Assembly: GCA_026018925.1 (NCBI GenBank) | Contig: JAKSZU010000012.1 | Location: forward strand, 47,606,858 to 47,670,857 | Direction of reading: 5' to 3' | Length of the DNA stretch: 64,000 nt | Source: Tupaia tana | Taxonomy: Eukaryota; Chordata; Mammalia; Scandentia; Tupaiidae | In this document: positions 49,874 to 61,284 of the stretch, in pieces | Numbering within the stretch: position 1 is the first letter of the stretch | Layout of the letters: the number at the start of each line of letters is the position of its first letter | Program-made: the position numbers and the translations under genes | The notes under the pieces: generated by a model | Told to the model about the DNA's origin: nothing | Database searches by the model: none | Seen by the model: the letters and a program-made list of their open reading frames with translations, nothing else

Positions 49874-50057
49874 ACCAGGCTAGGTGGTTAAGAAATAAAA
49901 ACTAGATCCTAGGCAGGATCTGTGAGCTCAAGCCTAGCCCAGGAAACAAAGTAAAACACTGTTTTAAAAAAAGCTGGATGTGGGGGCACATTCCTGTAGT
50001 CCCAGCTGAGGAGTGAGGAAGGAGGGTTGCAATGGGAAGACCCTGTTTAAAAAAATA
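49874..50057 (+). mobile_element. Alu-like 7SL-derived dimer
   Basis: Left part: ccaggctaggtggttaag, then 'gagctcaagcctagcccagg' and an A-rich linker (49961-49968). Right part: gctggatgtgggggcacatt and cctgtagtcccagctgagga, then 'gaccctgtttaaaaaa'. The order and spacing resemble an Alu dimer; strongly diverged. Confidence 0.7.
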
Positions 50058-50439
50058 AAATAATAACACCTAGTTCTGTAGGAAGATAGGGATATAGCTG
50101 CAATGTGAAATTGTGAAAAGGAGCTTTTCAATTGTGAAAAGGAGCTTTCACTAATGGCTTATATTAGTATATATATAAAGGCTTCTTTGCAGAGTATGGC
50201 ACACAGTAAATCTTCACACAGTAATAACCGTTATTTTCATATGAAAAAAACCACGTGTGCAGCTTGATACTTTTACAGCAAATTTCGCAATAGCCATCCA
50301 CACCCATATTCAGCAAACAATCAGTTAACACTTCCGACTGAAGAAAAAAAAAAAAAAGGAACTAATCGTGTGTCTCAGAAATTCTCAGCACTGCTTCTAG
50401 GGTTTGGAAAGACTTTTAGAAGAAGCATGCAGATTTAAA

Positions 50440-50555
50440 GTGAGTGAGTTGTGCAGTGGGATAAAGTGATTGCTTCTGGACAAAAGAACCTTGAGGCACC
50501 TCCCCAGAGTCTCCCACTCAGCAGACACATTGCAGACATTGCAGCCTGAAGAAAG
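50440..50555 (+). other. MS4A4A: MS4A4A-type gene, exon 1 (5'UTR; left edge uncertain)
   Basis: The segment ends in CCTGAAGAAAG followed by a consensus donor (gtaggt at 50556). Joined to exon 2 at 58756, it gives the in-frame residues P-E-E-S-T-A-S-A-A directly before the initiator Met, which closely resembles the upstream reading frame of the human MS4A4A longer isoform as I recall it. That junction identity is the main evidence. No in-frame stop was seen upstream in the exon, and no in-frame ATG either, so translation most likely starts in exon 2. The exon carries a tandem 9-bp repeat (acattgcag twice, 50528-50545). The transcription start and promoter could not be fixed; I saw no clear TATA box, so the left boundary is a guess. 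Confidence 0.65.
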
Positions 50556-51333
50556 GTAGGTCAGGGCCTTTTCTTCTTAGAATCTGGGGCTGATGACTTT
50601 TTCATTTTTTGGTATGCCTGAGAGTGGAATAAGAAATCCATTAGGCCCCTTGTGTTGATATCAGTTGAAATTTTAAGCTGGGGTGAGTCGAGTACACCCT
50701 TGAGGATTTGGGGAACAATCTGCTACAGAGGATGGGAGCAGAGAAAGGGTCCTTAAGGTTGAGCCTGGGCACCGTATAAGTTTTGTTTCTAAACCCACAG
50801 GCTATCAAAAAACTAAAAGCAGTATTTGAAACCTCGGAATTCTGAATGCCCCTTCTTCCAAGGTCTTTATTCTCTGTATTTGACTTAGTGTTTTTATTTA
50901 CTGAAGTGAATAATGAAATTCACTCTTGTAATGGAAAAGATTTGCCACATGCAGAATTTGATGGGGATGGTATAGAGGAAAGGAAGCTCCCCCAGTTTTA
51001 TGCATTTAGACTGATCCTGAGATAGACCATGGCCTGACCTAGTTCCCGACAGACTTGGGCACCTCTCCTTGGATACCCAAGCCATAAACTGATGCTGCTC
51101 ATGAGGCATTCTGTTAATAAAACACAACCTGAAGAGTCTTAGCAGTTTTAAGAGCAAAATGAGGCATGGAAATGAGCCGGGTGCCACACATTATTTCCTA
51201 GAATTAGACAAATGAAGGCCAGAGAAGTGAAATGCTCATCCAGAATCTCACAAGTTAACGAAAAAGTTAAGAAATAAAAACTCAGACATCTTGATTCCAT
51301 GACCAGTCATTATTCCTTCCCAGGTCACCATTT

Positions 51334-51584
51334 TATTTTATTTAATTAATTAATTTACTTTTTAATTTTCAAGAGCTCATCAGAGAGACACAGAGAGAAA
51401 GAAGGAGAGGAGAAAACACATCTCCACAATTCCTTCTCCTTCACTTCTTGATCCTGTTGAAATTTTAGACACACATACATATGTACCCAGCATGTTTCTT
51501 AAGCCACCAGGGCCAGTTCTCCAACCAGAAGGTCAACCATGTGCAATTTGGTTGCCTTAAGCACCAGGCCGTGGAGTTGGCCCA
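51334..51584 (-). mobile_element. Family A-related SINE, old
   Basis: Perfect 15-bp duplication cccaggtcaccattt (51319-51333, 51585-51599) despite its age. Confidence 0.92.
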
Positions 51585-52765
51585 CCCAGGTCACCATTTC
51601 AACATCTCCATCATCCTCCACCAACAAACCATCCAGGTCCAGATCTCCGTTTGGGCATCTCATCTATATTATAAGCTGCCATAGAGGGAGGGGGCACTTT
51701 GGACCACCACCATCAAGTCCCCTTGTTAGCCATCATGACCCATGATGGAGAAAGGGATATAAAAATGTAACAAAAACCTGGTATTGGCACTGATCTAGGA
51801 GAGGCTGGAATCAGCAGAAGAGGGAGGTATTTTCTAGGTTTCCCCACCTTTGTACTAGAGACAAACAAACAAAAAAGACAGTTTTCAATAGCCTGACATA
51901 TGTCACAGATGATACGGCAAGACCATAGTTTGGGCTAGTCCCCGACTTAGAAGAATTGTCCCTCATATCTATTCAATATTCACTGTCATTTTGATTTCCT
52001 TGACAGGGAAGTTGAGCCTTGGAGAGTAAACATAAATTTTTGTTCTTTGGTAATTTACCTGCTCTAAGCAATAAACACATGGATTTCTGTGGCATGAAGG
52101 GAGGAAGCAGTTACATGAATTTATGGTCCAAGTTCCTCAGAAAGACAAGAGTACCGTCATTGAGTAACCAGAATATGACCTGTATTACCAGGAAATTGTG
52201 AAAGGACCATAAGAATCACTTGAAAAGCGTTGTTTTGATACTATGTTTCTGCCCTAGGATAACTTGCAATTTTACTAGACAGGCACTAAGTATAGAAGGG
52301 ACTACCAAGGATGTCCGATAAGTAATAATCTATATTTTATACTTTCTTGGTTTAAAGGCATGTCTGAAAGATCAAGGCAGAGGTTTCTTTGCATTTAAGA
52401 GGAATAAACTAAAGTACACAATAAGCTGGACTGGGAAGAATCATCTTTCATTTTACAGCAAATTGACTCCTATGCTATAAAAGAAAAATAACAGAGATTT
52501 CTTAAACATCCCTTTCATTATGGATTGAGTAATTTCTGTGCTGAGATTGGCAGAGGTGAGGGGGAGGGATAGTGAGAAGTTGTGCTTAAGAGAAGCCAGA
52601 GAAGAGGTATTGTCAATGTACAAGAAGTTCGTTGCTAAGGGGGGTTTTTGTTGCTGTTGTTTCAAGGTAGCCGTGGGAGGAGTAGAACATTCCTATGACT
52701 GGGTTTGACATGTGCAAATGCCCTTAATGGGAATGGAATTACTGATGTGAAGAACTAAAATACAA

Positions 52766-53452
52766 GGGGTCTTCAAAAAGTCCACGAAAAATGATAATGT
52801 TCTAAAAGAGGATTATCGTTACGGTTTCAGCTGTGAATATATTGAGCCATTGAGACCCACCAGCAATGGCACAGATGGTAGGCTGACCCTCTGCAAAACT
52901 GAAGCCACATGAAGTCTGTTGTTTGGATCTCAAGTCATCTGAAATATGCCAGGTGTTCTCATGGCCATCATCCTGGCTGGCAGGAAGTCTGGTGGTAGGA
53001 AGAATCGCATCTGATGGGGCCCTGTCAAGGGTCTCTGTTTTTCTATCTCATTAAAATAATCTTTTTTAAAAACAAAGAGAATAAAAAAGGCAAAAAAAAA
53101 CCAAAAAACAAAAAAATAAAACACTGTATATAGATTTAAAATATTTGGTGCCACAATAAACTTACGATTTTTTTAAAAAAATATTTTGCCATAGGATACA
53201 TGCATTCCACCAGAGAGAGAAAGGAGAGAGTATCCCCCCAATGGGGCATGGTGATGCACAATGCCTTTTCCTCCATTTCTCCACTCTCTTTGGCGTGCAC
53301 ATACATGTCTGGCATGTCTTCCAAGCCACTGAGGCCAGGATTTGAACTGCCTGTTCAACTCTGTAGGGTCCAACTCCCATAACCACCAAGCCATGTGGCT
53401 GGCCCAATAATAAACTGTACTTTAATTCTATTTTCCTCAAACTTTTTGAAGT
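52766..53452. mobile_element. Mariner-type element split by insertions
   Basis: Ends ggggtcttcaaaaagtcc and tcaaactttttgaag. Inside are a SINE (53172-53403) and about 340 bp that I cannot assign. Confidence 0.6.
53172..53403 (-). mobile_element. Family A-related SINE, older
   Basis: Lies in the mariner element; head ends ggctggccc. Confidence 0.85.
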
Positions 53453-53585
53453 TCTTTTGTAAGTCAAATGTATTGGGGCTTTGATAATAAAAAAAAGAAA
53501 AAATTCAAGGTAAGCTTAGCATAATAGATGTGGGCTAAAGTAGCAGAGTTCCTCTTATCAACAATGTTAAACATTTTAACTTTAT

Positions 53586-53903
53586 TTTTTTAATTATTTA
53601 TTTATTTATTTTTTTTTTTTTTGTGGTTTTCTGTTTCGTTCTTTATCTTTATTTTTCGGGAGAATTTTGCTGTACGGCACATGCACTCACCAGAAAGGCA
53701 GAAAGCAAGAAATCACCCCCTGGGGAGATGGTCACACCACACTCCCTTCTCCTCTGTTCTTCTGGGATCTTGGTATACACACACACACACAGACACACAC
53801 ACACACACCCAACATGAGCTTGAAGACATGGCATCCAGGACTCAAACTGTGGTTGGCCATTTGACACTCTAGCGACATCAGTACTATACCATCTGCTGGT
53901 CTC
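53586..53903 (-). mobile_element. Family A SINE with (CA)n
   Basis: Perfect 17-bp duplication aaacattttaactttat (53569-53585, 53904-53920). Confidence 0.94.
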
Positions 53904-54185
53904 AAACATTTTAACTTTATACTAAGTATAGTGAAATGCAAAGGAAGGTTTTTAAAGATGAGGATGATACAATTGATTTGCATTTTAACATGATTGTTGT
54001 GGCTATGAAGTGGGTATTGTAACACCTATAGTGTTACAGGTGGGCCTGGCTGAACATTAAGCTACAATGGTAATACTGATAGTCACAGGATGATGGCTTG
54101 GTTTACAGAGATGGGAGAAATACACAGAGTTGAAAATGGTTGTGTTGGATCAGGAGAACATGGCTGATTCAAAAAAGAAGGTAGA

Positions 54186-54372
54186 GGGGTTGGCAAGTGG
54201 CATGGTGGTTAAAGGCACTGGACTCCCACATGGCCGACCACGGTTCAAGTCTCAGACCTGGTGGCTTGCTTTCTCACTTCCTCTCTCTCTCTTCTCTCTG
54301 TGCCTCTCTCTGATCAAACTGGAAAACAATAATGATGATAATAATAAATAAAGTTAAATAAAATAATTCTTT
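54186..54372 (+). mobile_element. Short family A SINE
   Basis: tRNA head with ggttcaagtctcagacctgg, (CT)n, then ataataataaataaag tail. Confidence 0.88.
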
Positions 54373-54737
54373 AAAAAAAAGTAGAAGGTAGATAAGAGAA
54401 GTCATCAATGAGAAACTACCAGGTTTTTAAAATGGACAATCGAGATCATTGTTAGACCTTTATGAAGAAAGGGCATTAATATTAGGTTTGTTTTTTTTTT
54501 AAAATAGAATATATATACAAATACACAATGTCCTTTTTTTCTCTCACTCTTTTGTGATATACCATTCCATAATCTTTTGTTCATACATAACTAGTGCCTA
54601 TTAATTGTTTTTTTACCTGAGATACAGCCCCCCCTCCCCCCACCTCCCTGACTTCCCACATGAAATCTCTGGTATCTGCAGCTGCCCTCTCTACATCCAT
54701 GTCTTCAAATCTTTCAGTTTCTGCCATACAGTACAGA

Positions 54738-55013
54738 CTTTTTTTTTTTTTTTGGGGGGGGGGAGAGGTTTTCACTATAGGGCGCGTGCGCTCGCCAGAC
54801 AGACAGAGAGAGACAGAGAGATAGGAAGCGAGAAATCACCCCCCAGGGGGGATGGTCACACCGCAATCCCATCTTCTCCATTCTCCTCTCGGGATCTTGG
54901 GCACGCACGCACACGCGCCCGGCGTGAGTTTTAAGCCACCGGGTCCGGGACGCGAACCGTGGTCGACTACGTGGGAGCCCAGTGACATAGCCGTTACACT
55001 AACGGCTGGTTCC
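54738..55013 (-). mobile_element. Family A SINE, very young, inside L1
   Basis: Duplication cagtacag(a/g)ctt on both sides. Full length and CpG-rich. Confidence 0.95.
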
Positions 55014-55539
55014 CCAGTACAGGCTTTCAGTATATATTGAATGAGGACATTCAATGTTTGTCTTTCATAGTCAGGCTTATTTCACTTAGCATGAAATCTT
55101 CTAGATTTATCCACTTTGTATAAAATGACTGAGTAGTGTTCCATCATGTGCTTACTGCTACAATAAACGTGGGTGTACAAATGTCTCTCCAACAATGATT
55201 TTCTGTCCTTTAGGTAAATACTCTGGAGTAGGATTACTGGGTCATATACTAGTTCTATTTGTAAATTTTTGAGGAACCTCTATATTGTCTTTCAAGTAAC
55301 TGTGCTAATTTACATTCCCATCAAAAGAGTAAGCTGTGTGGCTAGATCACATCATTGCAACAGAGCTGGGTTTTTCTTTATAAGAATTTTTTAAATTATT
55401 AATTTAATCTTTTATAAATGTATACATATTTTATATTTATTATTTCTTTTCATATTTCTTCTTCAGTCAGTTTTAGTACTTACTATCTTTATAGAAATTT
55501 GACTATTTTGTATAAGTTATCTAGTTTATTAACATAATT

Positions 55540-55800
55540 TTTTAAGAGGTTTTAGCCTTTGGGTGTCTGTGCTCACCAGAAAGAAAGAGAGAGAAACAGG
55601 GACAGTGAGAGGGCAAGTGAAATCATCCCATGGATACATGGCTGAACCACAATCCCTTCTCCTCTATTTTCCTTCTGGGATTTTGAGCATGTATGCACAC
55701 ACGTCTGGCATGATTTTCAAGCCACTGGGTCCAGGACCAGAACTGTGGTCTGCCATGTGGGAGTCTGGTGATGTAACTGCTACACTATCTGATGGCCCCA
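55540..55800 (-). mobile_element. Family A SINE, older, inside L1
   Basis: Full layout; head ends gatggcccca. Confidence 0.9.
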
Positions 55801-56624
55801 GCTTATATTTTCGTAGCATCTCTTTAATCCTCTTATTTAAATAAGATTAGTATATTATCTCTTTTATTCTTGATGTTAGTAATATCTTTTTAGTTTTTCT
55901 TATTCTAATTAGGGATTTCTCAATTTTGTTGATCTTTTGAAAGAATTACATTTTGGTTTTGTAAATTTTCTATTTTTTTTTCTGTTCTTTACTTGTATTA
56001 TTTTCACTATAGTTTGTTATTTTCCTTCAGTTTGCTTTGCATTTAGTTTGCTTTTTTTGTTTATTAAAGTGGAAGATTAGATTATTGACTGGAGATCTTT
56101 TTTCATTCTCAAACTATTTTTCATACTATTATTGATTTCTAAAATAATTTCATATGTAAGATAACATACATTGCACCTTTTCAATTTTTATGTTTCTTGA
56201 GATCTTTCTATTTTTTAATATTTACTTAATAGCCTAGCTTATTATTTATTCTTCAGAATGTTACATGTACACTTGAAAAAGTGTAGAATTTTGTCAAAGT
56301 TCTCTGTAGAAGTCTGTTAAGTCTAATTGGTTTATAGTGTTGTTCAAGTATTTTCTTGTTTAAGATATACCTAATTTTTCTATCCATTATAAAATAGGAG
56401 CATTTTTTTTCAACATTTGCTATTCAGTTTTGCTTCACATATTTTAGGAATTTTTAGGTACATATATTTTATAATTGTGATCAATCTATGATTGAGACAT
56501 CACAATATTATAGCCATTCTAAACCTTTGGCTATTATTTTTATATAGTATTTTATTTTTAAAAAAATCTTTCTGTACAATTTTGTGGGTTTTTTCCCTTG
56601 TTATTTTATTTTTTCTTGTTTTTG

Positions 56625-56881
56625 TTTGTTTGTTTGTTTGTTTTTTCTATGTTTTGCTTTAGGACATGTGTGCTTACCAGAGAGACAGAGAGACAGAAAG
56701 CAAGAAATCACCCCCTGGGGGATGGCCACACAGCAATCTCTTCTCCTTCACTCTTCTCTTGGGATTTCTGGCACACATGCACAAGCACCCACTATGAGTT
56801 TCAAACCTCCAGGTCTGGGACTCAAACCGCATCAGCCACATGGGGATCCAGCTCCTCAACCACCATGTCACCTGTTGGCTC
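56625..56881 (-). mobile_element. Family A SINE, older, inside L1
   Basis: (GTTT)n tail; head ends acctgttggct. Confidence 0.9.
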
Positions 56882-57599
56882 TTTCTCACTACTTTCAAGA
56901 TGCTCTCCTTATCTTCATCTTGCAACAGTTTGTACTGTGTGTAATGGAGAATATCTTTGAGTTTATACCACTTAGAATTTGTTGAGCTTCTTGGATATGT
57001 GGATTAATGATTTTCCTCAAGTTTGTGCAATGCGAATCTACTATTTTTTTGCCCATTTATCTCCTCTTCTTTTGAAATTTCCATTATGTATTTGGTGGTG
57101 TGCTCTGTTGTGACCCACGGGTCTCTGAGACTCTGTCAATTTTTGTCTCTTTTTCCTCCTATGCTTCAGACTTTAACTCTAGAACCATGTTGGTCTGTCT
57201 TCAGGTGTGTTGACCCTTTCATATTCCACTTTAAACCAGCTGTAGAACTCCTCTAGTAAATTTTTTATTTCAGTTATTGAACTTTTCAATTTCAAAATTT
57301 TTGTTTGGAAATATTTTTATATTTGCTGTCTCTATATTAATAGTATATATTTAGTCAGAAATCATTTTCATATTTTCCTTTAATTATTTAGACATGGTTC
57401 TTTAATTTTAAAAACATTTATGATTGAAAATTTAAAATCCTTGTCAAGTAAGTCCAACAGCTCTGCTTCCTCATTAATGGTTTCATTGACTGCTCTTTTT
57501 CCTGTGTATGGGTCATACTTTCCTGTTTTTTTTGTTTGTTTTATTTTTTGAGTGTGCATGTGTGTGTGTGTGTATGTGTGTGTTTTCAAAATTTTTGTT

Positions 57600-57676
57600 G
57601 GGGCCAGCAGGAGGCATGGTGGTTAAGGAACTGGAATTCCCACATGGTTGATGGTGGTCCGAGTCCTGGACCTAGT

Positions 57677-57729
<53 letters not shown>

Positions 57730-57812
57730 CCTCGCAAAACTCATGTGAAAATAATAATATAATTATATATTATATATAATTATACGTAAATAAAATAAAT
57801 AATCCTTTAAAA
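57600..57812 (+). mobile_element. Short family A SINE with (CT)n and AT tail
   Basis: tRNA head, perfect (CT)n at 57679-57725, then a tail rich in aataaata. Confidence 0.88.
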
Positions 57813-57991
57813 TTTTTTTTTGTTAGCAAGTGGACATTTTGAATTCAGTGCAGCAACTCTAAATAGATTCTGATTCTGATTCCTGAGGTTTGCTGTTATT
57901 TGTTGCTGTGGTGACTTTTGTCATTGCTGTTTCTTTGTTTAGTGGTCTGATTAGGTCTTCTCTGAAGTATGCAACACACAGATCCTATTCT

Positions 57992-57993
57992 GC

Positions 57994-58029
<36 letters not shown>
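57992..58029. repeat. (CA)n with duplicated flank
   Basis: acacacagatcctatt stands on both sides (57974-57989 and about 58023-58038). Confidence 0.9.
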
Positions 58030-58031
<2 letters not shown>

Positions 58032-58189
58032 TCCTATTGTTTTCTGATAGTCCTCTGTGTATGGGAAGATGCAAGTTCAGTGCCACAGCAGTTTACAACT
58101 CAATATTAGCCACCTTTACTTCTGACTTGCACAGATCCTTAAGGTCAAGTCAAAGATGATGAATTAGGTTCTTCTCAGGTCTTTTTGGG

Positions 58190-58640
58190 CATGCACAAAA
58201 TTCTGAACATGCACGTGACACTGGATTGGTCTCACAGACTTGTCACTGGCCCCTCTTGGTCCACTTGGCCAGGGCAGCCTTTGGGTCCTGTGGGATGCTT
58301 TATCCTGAGGAATCACAGACGGGCTGTACGCTCTGTAGCAGATGGAATCAGCCCTACAAAACTTACCCCTTGCCTCTCCTGTATTGCTTTCCCAGGGTTG
58401 TATTTGGGACTTACGGGCCACCTCACCACTGAGAATCACAGGTAGGCCCTACACTTTGCACCAGAGACAGCCCCATATGGTTCATCTCTTGCCTCTCCTG
58501 GATTGCCTTCTCAGAACTCCATGTAGGACCCAAGGTTGCCTCACTTCCAGGAACCATGAGCAGGCTCTGTGGGCTTCATGGCAGATAGATTCAGCCCTCC
58601 ATAGCTCATCACCTGCCTCTCCCAGGCTATCTATGAAAAC
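58190..58640. repeat. Imperfect tandem units of about 120 bp
   Basis: Unit starts at 58310, 58433 and 58551, with a probable earlier unit from about 58190. Each holds gaatcacag- or gaaccatgag-like starts, 'cagccc' and 'ttgcctctcctg(t/g)attg'. Lies at the 5' side of the antisense L1. Confidence 0.7.
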
Positions 58641-58771
58641 TTTGAGTACGCCAAGTCACCATAAAGAAAAAAATAAACACTAACCATTTTGCCTGAGTCA
58701 TATCTCTCCCTTATCACTTCTAGGACCTTATCCCAAATTATATTTCTTATTATAGCACTGCTTCTGCTGCT

Positions 58772-58915
58772 ATGACTACAATGCCAGGAATGGAACAGAC
58801 CACACTGGAGACTGGTCCTGATGTTCTGCAGGCAGGCCAGCTTTCTTACCTACAATCATATCTGTGGACTAGGATGCCAGAGAAGTTTCTGAAGGGAGAA
58901 CCGAAAGTCCTTGGG
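58772..58915 (+). CDS. MS4A4A: MS4A4A-type gene, exon 2 coding part (N-terminal tail)
   Basis: The exon starts at 58756 after a pyrimidine-rich acceptor (ttatttcttattatag) and ends at 58915 before gtaagt. From the ATG at 58772 it holds exactly 48 codons, so the intron is phase 0. The protein begins [17 protein letters not shown] and ends [12 protein letters not shown]. The last block is the conserved juxtamembrane motif of MS4A4 proteins just before TM1. There is no stop or frameshift, so the exon looks functional. MS4A4A is a four-pass plasma-membrane protein of alternatively activated macrophages and mast cells that organises receptor signalling and trafficking (established knowledge). The paralogue MS4A4E shares this N-terminus, so the choice between MS4A4A and MS4A4E rests on strand and context. 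Further exons lie beyond the window. Confidence 0.9.
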
Positions 58916-59183
58916 GTAAGTCAGTTGTCGGTCTGGAATAAAGACCAGTAACATGGGGGCCAAGCTGTGTCATAGCAGTAATGAAACTAGACCCACATTG
59001 TAGAGGTTTTTAACTTCACATGCTGGAACCTACATCAGGCATGCTTTCGCACAATTGTGATCTGGATCAGCTGAGACTGCAGGTGGATCACAAAATGAAG
59101 ATCCTATTTAGGGGTGCCTATTATTCTCTCTGTCTTCATCTCTCCCTCTCACAAAAGAAAAACCTTTTTCAAAAGAAAGAAAC

Positions 59184-59437
59184 TTTTTTTTTTTTTTTTG
59201 TGCTATAGGGCGCGTGCGCTCGCCAGAAAGACAGAGAGAGACAGAGAGACAGAAAGCAAGAAATCATCCCCCTGGGGGGATGGCCACACCGCAATCCCTT
59301 CTCCTCCATTCTCCTCTCGGGATCTTGGGCATGCACGCACACGCACCCGGCGTGAGTTTGTCACCCAGTCCGAGACTCGAACCACAGTCTACTATGTGGG
59401 AACCCAGCGACATAGCAATTACGCTAATTGCTGATCC
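59184..59437 (-). mobile_element. Family A SINE, young
   Basis: Near full length; small deletion in the tRNA head. Confidence 0.93.
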
Positions 59438-59918
59438 GAAAAGAATTTTTTTAAAAAGAAAGAAGCCAGTAGTGTACAATTACAACTGATTAGATCTAAT
59501 ACCATATACTCTGTCCTGCTAGCCTCATAATTTACCAACAATCCCTAAGGACATCAGTATTCAATATCCAAGCCATATCTTTTTAAAAGATAATACAGCA
59601 GTCTTATCACATAATGCTTCAAATTTAGTTGTATTTAAAGTATAGTGGCCTATTCTTTTCTATCAACCTCTTGAAACCCTTGTGCTACAATATTTCTCTT
59701 ATAAATAATGTAGAGTTTTGGAAAAGTCCATCCTGATAATCTTTACCTGCTAATTGAAACATTTGGTCCATTTATATTTAATGTAATTGCTTATATTTTG
59801 GGGGTTGTAAGTCAGCTATTGACGTAGTTTTATTTTTCCTACCTTTTTTATTTCTCTGTTTCTTTTTCCATTATTGCTTTTCCAATTGATTTGTAAATCG
59901 TACACTTTTACCATTTTT

Positions 59919-60185
59919 TTTTCTTTTTGGAGAGGTTTTTGCTATAGGGCGCGTGCGCTCGCCAGACAGACAGAGAGAGACAGAGAGAAAGAAAGTGAGA
60001 AATCACCCCCCAGGGAGGGTTGGCCACGTCGCAATCCCTTCTCCTCCATTCTCCTCTCGGGATCTTGGGCACGTACGCACACTCGCCATGCGTGAGTTTT
60101 AAGCCACCGGGTCTGGGATGCGAACCGTAGTCGACTACATGGGAGTCCAGCGACATAGCCATTATGCTAACTGCTGGTCCCTCTG
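59919..60185 (-). mobile_element. Family A SINE, young
   Basis: Duplication cttttaccattttt at 59905-59918 and 60186-60199. Confidence 0.95.
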
Positions 60186-60224
60186 CTTTTACCATTTTTA
60201 TTCATTATATTAAGTACAATTTTT

Positions 60225-60422
60225 TAAAGAATTATTTATTTAATTTTAATTATTATTATTATTTTTAAAATTTACTACAGAGCACATATGCTCACTGGAG
60301 AGAGACAGAGAAAGAGAGAGAGAGAGAAACTGAGAAAGCAAGCCATCAAGCCTGGGACTTGAACTTCGATTGGCCATGTGGGAGGCCAGCACCTTAACCA
60401 CTATGCCACCTGCCAGCCCCTA
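60225..60422 (-). mobile_element. Short family A SINE
   Basis: (ATT)n tail, purine stretch, tRNA head to gccagcccc. Confidence 0.85.
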
Positions 60423-60654
60423 GGTTACAGTTTTTGTGTATGACCTATCCAGCTCTAATGTCAATTGGTATTATTTTATTGCTTTCTAAACAATACAAGA
60501 ACCTCAAAACTCTTTAAATCAATTTACTTCTCTCCAAACCTATATGCTATTGTTGTATTTTAATCATATATTGATGTTAACCCCACAAGAAATTGTTTAT
60601 TCGGCCAATGTTCATTTAGACATATATAAATTTTTACCAGAAAAAAATATATAA

Positions 60655-60905
60655 TAAGGTTAGGTCATTGCCTAGTGGTAAAGCTGGATCCCATATAGGC
60701 AACTATGTGGTTTGAGTCCTGGACCTGCTGGCTTTAAAAAAGTGACAGATATATTTGTGTATATGCCCCAAATCCTGAAAGGGGAGAGATAGATAAGGGA
60801 TTACAGTGTGACCATTCTTCATGAAGGGAAGGGTGCTTTCTTACTTCCCTCCTTTGTGTCTCTCTGGTGAGTGTACAAGCCTTCTCACAAAATTTTTTAA
60901 AAATG
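60655..60905 (+). mobile_element. Family A-related SINE, old
   Basis: Head ttgcctagtggtaaagctgg; body and final ctctctggtgagtgtaca recognisable. Confidence 0.85.
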
Positions 60906-60912
60906 TTTCATT

Positions 60913-60995
60913 AGCGCCCGCCGGTGGCATGAAGGTTGAGGCGTCTGGAATCCCACATGGCTATCTGCGGTTCGAGTCCTGGGGGCGAAAAAAAA
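60913..60995 (+). mobile_element. tRNA-only mini-SINE (about 73 bases plus A-tail)
   Basis: Consists of the tRNA-like head alone (A-box-like ggtggcatgaagg, B box ggttcgagtcc), directly followed by poly(A). Imperfect flanking copies of gtt(t/c)catta. Could be the founder type of the larger SINEs or a tRNA pseudogene. Confidence 0.7.
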
Positions 60996-61284
60996 AGTTC
61001 CATTACATCAGACCGACTCTAGAGTTTTGGGTCACTTATATAATTAACCTAAGCCTGGAAGAGCAGCAAAGAAATGACTCTGTGTGCACAAGTTGATGCC
61101 CCTTCACAGCCCTTTCTAACAGCTATGGCCCCATATTTTCAATCTCTCTCTGTCTGGTACCTTTTCCTAATCTGATCCTTAGAGAATGAAAAATCTCCCA
61201 TTCTCTGAGCATTTCTATTTGCAGTCTCAGATTGATGTGCCAAAGAGAACTGGTTTAAAGAATGACAGGTTAGGAACTGCATTC

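Larger units (their letters stand above)
54500..58160 (-). mobile_element. L1-type LINE, antisense, about 3.7 kb with insertions
   Basis: 3'UTR at about 54500-54740; ORF2 3' end at 55014-55330 ('ttcacttagcatgaaatctt', 'gtaggattactgggtcatat'); ORF2 middle at 55890-56600 ('attggtttatagtgttgttc'); upstream parts at 56960-57540 and 57815-57990 ('gtcatactttcctgtttttt'). Interrupted by SINEs at 54738, 55540, 56625 and 57600. No intact frame. It may be two old elements in a row. Confidence 0.75.
50556..58755 (+). other. MS4A4A-type gene, intron 1 (8.2 kb)
   Basis: Bounded by gtaggt at 50556 and ag at 58754-58755. It contains family A SINEs, a mariner-type element (52766-53452), a 3.7-kb antisense L1 block (54500-58160) and a set of about 120-bp tandem units (58190-58640). 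The unique parts, 50556-51333 and 51600-52765, show no ORF or conserved motif I can name. Confidence 0.65.

Noticed and set aside
60913..60995. Functional tRNA gene
   Set aside because: The stems do not pair well, a poly(A) follows directly and no Pol III terminator was seen at the expected place.
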